In this document: positions 6,120 through 8,781 of the stretch, in pieces
Numbering within the stretch: position 1 is the first letter of the stretch
Layout: each line of letters opens with the position of its first letter
Assembly (NCBI GenBank): GCA_036732565.1
Contig: DAINCF010000291.1
Span: 1 to 8,781, forward strand
From: JAIVJN01 sp036732565
GTDB lineage: Bacteria; Acidobacteriota; Vicinamibacteria; Vicinamibacterales; UBA2999
DNA length: 8,781 nt
Direction of reading: 5' to 3'
Notes under the pieces: generated by a model
What the model was told of the DNA's origin: nothing
Database searches by the model: none
What the model saw: only the letters and a program-made list of their open reading frames with translations
Program-made: the position numbers and the translations under genes

Positions 6120-7574
6120 GTACAGCGCGCTCCGCGTGCGGACGAACAGCTCGCCGTCCGCGGGAACTGGCGTCGCGAACACCTCGTCATCGAGGCCGTT
6201 GACGGCGAGGATCTCCCACTGCGCCGCGGCGGAGACGACGGAGACGGTGCCGTCCTGGCTGACGAGCCAGACTTTGCCATCGGCGCCGATCGGTGACGCG
6301 AAGTACTTGTCGATGGCGCCCTTGAGCCGTCCCTGCTTGAGCACGTTGCCGGTCTCGGGATCGAACGAGATGAGAATGCCGCTGTCGTTCACCATGAACA
6401 GCACGTTGCGATAGAGCAGCGTGGATGGAACCTGCGGTACCGGCCGCGTGTACTTCCAGCGCACCGCCTGATCGGTCATGTCGCCCTTGCCGCCCATGCG
6501 GATGGCCATCAACCCGTTCTCTGCCGCGAGCATGGCGCGAAAGACGTCCCACTCCGCCGCGTCCAGCTTGCCGTCGCGCGTGCCATCGAACGCGTCGTAC
6601 CCTGCCTCCGGTCTCAGGATTCGGTCCATGCGCTCGGCGCCGCCAATCTCGTCGCGCCCCACCAAGCCATCGCCGTTCTTGTCGTACCGCTTCAGCCCCT
6701 CTTCGAAGGAGACGGTGGGTATCTGCGTCCCGGGTTGATTCTGCGAGAAGCCCCAGCCGTTGACGTAGAGCGTCGTGCCATCGACGCTCGCGACCGATTT
6801 CATCTCGCAGGCGAGGCCGCGCACCCACCAGACCTTCGATCCGTCCTTCACCGAATAGGCGGTCAACTGAAACGACTCGGGCACAATCACTTGCGCGTCG
6901 CCGTTGGCGGGGCGATACACGGTCGGTGTGGAGTAGCCGGAGATCACGTGTGGTCGCGTGACTCTCCAGCGCTCTTTGCCCGAAGTGGGGTCGACCGCCA
7001 GGAGGTACGACGTGAAGTCTTGATCCACCGTCAGCAGCAGCACATCGTCCACGAGGATCGGCGAGGCGCCGAAACCGTAGAACATCGTGAAGGGGCCGAG
7101 CGGCAGCCGCCAGCGCTCCTGGCCATCGGCGGTAAAGCTGATCAGGCCGAAGTCCTGGAAGAACACATAGACGTTGGTACCATCCGTGACCGGGCTCGGT
7201 GATGCGGGACCGTTGACCAGCTCGCGCCGGCCGGTCTGCTGACGTGGAACCTCTTTGCGCCACAGCTCGCGGCCGGTGCGCCGATCGAGCGCCATCACGA
7301 ACAGCTGATATTCCGTCTTGTCCGGCGTATGCGCGGTCAGGAAAATCCGCGCGTTGGTGACGACCGGTGACGAGTGCCCAGGGGGCAGCGGCGTCTTCCA
7401 ACGCACGTTGGTCTCGGGGCCGAACGTGACCGGCAGGTTCGTCGCGTCCGACACACCGGTGCCGTTGGGCCCGCGAAAGCGCGTCCAGTTCTCAGACGCC
7501 TGCAATGCGGTCGCGAGGGTGGCGAGCACTGTGACGAGCGAGGCGAGTCGGAACCGATGGCGGGCCAAAAACAT
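6102..7574 (-). CDS. Exported PQQ-like (BamB-type) beta-propeller with two EF-hand loops
   Basis: This 490-residue protein has a signal peptide (FRLASLVTVLATLATALQA, cleavage near residue 26) followed by NWTRFRGPNGTG, the usual opening of PQQ-like propellers. Propeller repeats are clear: MALDRRTGRELW (94-105), LAVDPTSGKERW (192-203), YSVKDGSKVWW (240-250) and ISFDPETGNVL (402-412). Residues 290-365 interrupt the propeller with two complete 12-residue calcium-binding loops. Loop 1 is DKNGDGLVGRDE (298-309) and loop 2 is DGTRDGKLDAAE (330-341); each has Asp at position 1, Asp/Gly at 5 and 6, and Glu at 12. The quinoprotein CC pair and catalytic Asp motif of the gene at 970-2616 are absent, so this is probably not a PQQ oxidoreductase but a binding or scaffold protein. 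The start is ATG 7574; an in-frame TAA nine bases upstream prevents extension, and no ribosome binding site is evident. It lies 53 bases downstream of the MmgE/PrpD gene, probably co-transcribed. Its target is unknown. Confidence 0.9.
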   Translation of the reverse strand: MFLARHRFRLASLVTVLATLATALQASENWTRFRGPNGTGVSDATNLPVTFGPETNVRWKTPLPPGHSSPVVTNARIFLTAHTPDKTEYQLFVMALDRRTGRELWRKEVPRQQTGRRELVNGPASPSPVTDGTNVYVFFQDFGLISFTADGQERWRLPLGPFTMFYGFGASPILVDDVLLLTVDQDFTSYLLAVDPTSGKERWRVTRPHVISGYSTPTVYRPANGDAQVIVPESFQLTAYSVKDGSKVWWVRGLACEMKSVASVDGTTLYVNGWGFSQNQPGTQIPTVSFEEGLKRYDKNGDGLVGRDEIGGAERMDRILRPEAGYDAFDGTRDGKLDAAEWDVFRAMLAAENGLMAIRMGGKGDMTDQAVRWKYTRPVPQVPSTLLYRNVLFMVNDSGILISFDPETGNVLKQGRLKGAIDKYFASPIGADGKVWLVSQDGTVSVVSAAAQWEILAVNGLDDEVFATPVPADGELFVRTRSALYSFGTR

Positions 7575-7576
7575 GG

Positions 7577-7599
7577 CCGCAGATTAACGCAGATTGCAG
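7577..7599. repeat. Tandem CGCAGATT repeat just before the propeller gene start
   Basis: CGCAGATTAA (7578-7587) is directly followed by CGCAGATTGC (7588-7597), then AG. The CGCAGATTAA unit recalls a short dispersed sequence common between genes in several bacterial phyla; this is from memory. It occupies the place where the ribosome binding site of the leftward gene at 7574 would be, and its lower GC stands out from the surroundings. Confidence 0.45.
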
Positions 7600-7601
7600 G
7601 G

Positions 7602-7620
7602 AGGAGAGGAAGGCTCTCCT
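7602..7620 (-). terminator. Hairpin between the two leftward genes (weak terminator or processing site)
   Basis: AGGAGAG (7602-7608) and CTCTCCT (7614-7620) are perfect seven-base inverted arms around a five-base loop, eight bases past the MmgE/PrpD stop. No run of U follows on the minus strand, so efficient intrinsic termination is unlikely. The hairpin may protect the 3' end of the upstream message or lower expression of the propeller gene. Confidence 0.25.
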
Positions 7621-7627
7621 TCGGTGG

Positions 7628-8781
7628 TTAGCTGATTCTTCCGGCCGTGGCCAGGGCCGCGGCGCTGGGTAGCGTGTCCGCCTTCCAACAGAGGTCCATC
7701 AGGCGCCTGGTCTGCGGAGTCGGCAGCACGCCATCGGCGAGCGCGGTGAATTTGGCTTCCAGGTTGGCGTCGCTCATCGGTCGCTCGAGGCTGCCGACGA
7801 CGTGCTCGACGAACTTGTCGATCGTCCGGCCGTCTTTCAACGTGACCGTCGCGCGCCCTTGTTCTTCCTTGATCGACGGATCGACGGTGGCGACGACCCG
7901 ATCTCGAAGACCAGCGATGACCGGGTTCTGGGCGTTCTGATCGCTGAAGTCTCGCATGCCCGCCGAGCCTTGGACGATGGCGAGGGCGGCGGCGAAGTAG
8001 ACGCTGAACTTCGACTCGAGCCCGGTGCGCGGCGTCTTTTTGCCGGTGAGCTCCAGCACCAGCGGATGCACGCGCAACTCGATGCGCTCGATCTGATCGG
8101 CTGTCAGCGTGTGCTCGTTGCGCAACTGGATGCAGGCGTCGATGGTCGGATGGATGACGATGCCGCAGGCAAACGGCTTGTAGGTGTTGAGCGCGATCTC
8201 GTAGGTCTGTCCGAGCTTCTCCGTGATCTGCCGGTAGTCCTGCGTCGTGCTCAACACGCGTGCCCACCCGCTCCGACCTTCGAGGCCAACCTCGGTGCTG
8301 GTGAAGTTGCGCGCGGCCAGGAGCGCCGCCGTCAGACCGTTCTGCGCGGCGCGGCCGGGATGGAAGCTCTTTGTCATCGACCCGAACATCTCACGCAGGC
8401 CCACCGGCTGGGTGGCCGCCAGGCCCAGGGCCCAGACCATCTGTTGCTCGGAGAGTCCGAGGATCCTGCCGCAAGCCGAAGCGGATCCGAAGACACCGGC
8501 CGTACCGGTGATGTGCCAGCCGCGATCGTAGTGGGCCGGGTAGACGGCGTTGCCGATGCGGCATTCGACCTCGACCCCCAAGATGAGGGCGTTCACAAAG
8601 TCCCTGCCGGACACCGGGCGATGCTCCGACAGCGCCAGCAACGACGAGACCACTGGCCCAGCCGGGTGGATGACGGTCTTGAGATGCGTATCGTCGAAGT
8701 CGAGCACGTGCGAGCTGATGCCGTTCATCAGCGAGGCGTGCAGAATGTCCAAGCGCTCGCGCCGGCCGATGACGGACGCCT
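7628..8781 (-). CDS. MmgE/PrpD family protein (cut by right window edge)
   Basis: This is the last 383 residues of an MmgE/PrpD protein, the group that includes 2-methylcitrate dehydratase and cis-aconitate decarboxylase-like enzymes. The frame is open through 8779 and reads ASVIGRRERLDILHASL, so the TTG at 8752 is internal. About 70-90 N-terminal residues should lie outside, given the family's usual length of around 450-480. Family landmarks, numbered from 8779, are SSHVLDFDDTHLKT with HPAGPV (22-43), GWHITGTAGVFGSA (87-100), KSFHPGRAAQNG (137-148), KPFACGIVIHPTIDA (201-215) and ESKFSVYFAAALA (255-267). No signal peptide can be judged. No citrate synthase or methylisocitrate lyase gene is nearby, so a role in the methylcitrate cycle has no support here; the substrate is open, and many paralogues in soil bacteria are uncharacterised. 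The stop is TAA at 7630-7628, followed by a hairpin and then the propeller gene on the same strand. Confidence 0.9.
   Translation of the reverse strand, partial: ASVIGRRERLDILHASLMNGISSHVLDFDDTHLKTVIHPAGPVVSSLLALSEHRPVSGRDFVNALILGVEVECRIGNAVYPAHYDRGWHITGTAGVFGSASACGRILGLSEQQMVWALGLAATQPVGLREMFGSMTKSFHPGRAAQNGLTAALLAARNFTSTEVGLEGRSGWARVLSTTQDYRQITEKLGQTYEIALNTYKPFACGIVIHPTIDACIQLRNEHTLTADQIERIELRVHPLVLELTGKKTPRTGLESKFSVYFAAALAIVQGSAGMRDFSDQNAQNPVIAGLRDRVVATVDPSIKEEQGRATVTLKDGRTIDKFVEHVVGSLERPMSDANLEAKFTALADGVLPTPQTRRLMDLCWKADTLPSAAALATAGRIS

Noticed and set aside
6102..7574. A second PQQ-dependent dehydrogenase
   Set aside because: Propeller repeats are present but the vicinal Cys pair, the Asn metal ligand motif and the catalytic Asp segment are not; it fits BamB/PQQ-like binding propellers better.
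8750..8752. TTG 8752 as the start of the MmgE/PrpD gene
   Set aside because: The frame stays open to the window edge and the upstream residues ASVIGRRER fit the family, so the gene is truncated by the window and does not start there.

Overview
This GC-rich window has no RNA gene, CRISPR array, transposase or phage gene that I can see. Its mix of genes fits a free-living, GC-rich Acidobacteriota-type bacterium: a secreted-type amidohydrolase, a quinoprotein dehydrogenase with a signal peptide, a cytochrome c / copper-monooxygenase-like protein, a BamB/PQQ-like propeller with EF-hands, and an MmgE/PrpD protein. The class Vicinamibacteria (subdivision 6) is my best guess. The taxon is inferred from recognised protein families, not from a marker gene.

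Layout. Positions 1-6119 hold rightward genes: the C-terminal part of an amidohydrolase cut by the window edge (1-927); a periplasmic PQQ-dependent dehydrogenase (970-2616); a secreted cytochrome c / PHM-like copper protein split into two reading frames by an apparent one-base insertion near 3375 (2745-4200); a secreted protein of unknown function (4211-5158); and an RluA-type pseudouridine synthase with an S4 domain (5160-6119). Positions 6102-8781 hold leftward genes: an MmgE/PrpD protein cut by the right edge (7628-8781), followed downstream by a secreted PQQ-like propeller with two EF-hand loops (6102-7574). The two blocks converge and overlap by 18 bases. The longest gene-free stretch is 128 bases (2617-2744). 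It holds a plausible promoter and a clear ribosome binding site.

How the genes may work together. The central part (970-5158) reads as an exported oxidation module. A quinoprotein dehydrogenase takes electrons from an alcohol-like substrate, a one-haem cytochrome fused to a copper-monooxygenase-like domain could accept or deliver electrons, and an unknown beta-rich secreted protein is tightly coupled to it. The dehydrogenase carries the extra Asp that marks lanthanide-dependent PQQ enzymes. The pseudouridine synthase is probably unrelated and only shares the transcript. Two short sequences look like members of dispersed repeat families: one inside the linker of the pseudouridine synthase, and one just before the start of the EF-hand propeller gene.
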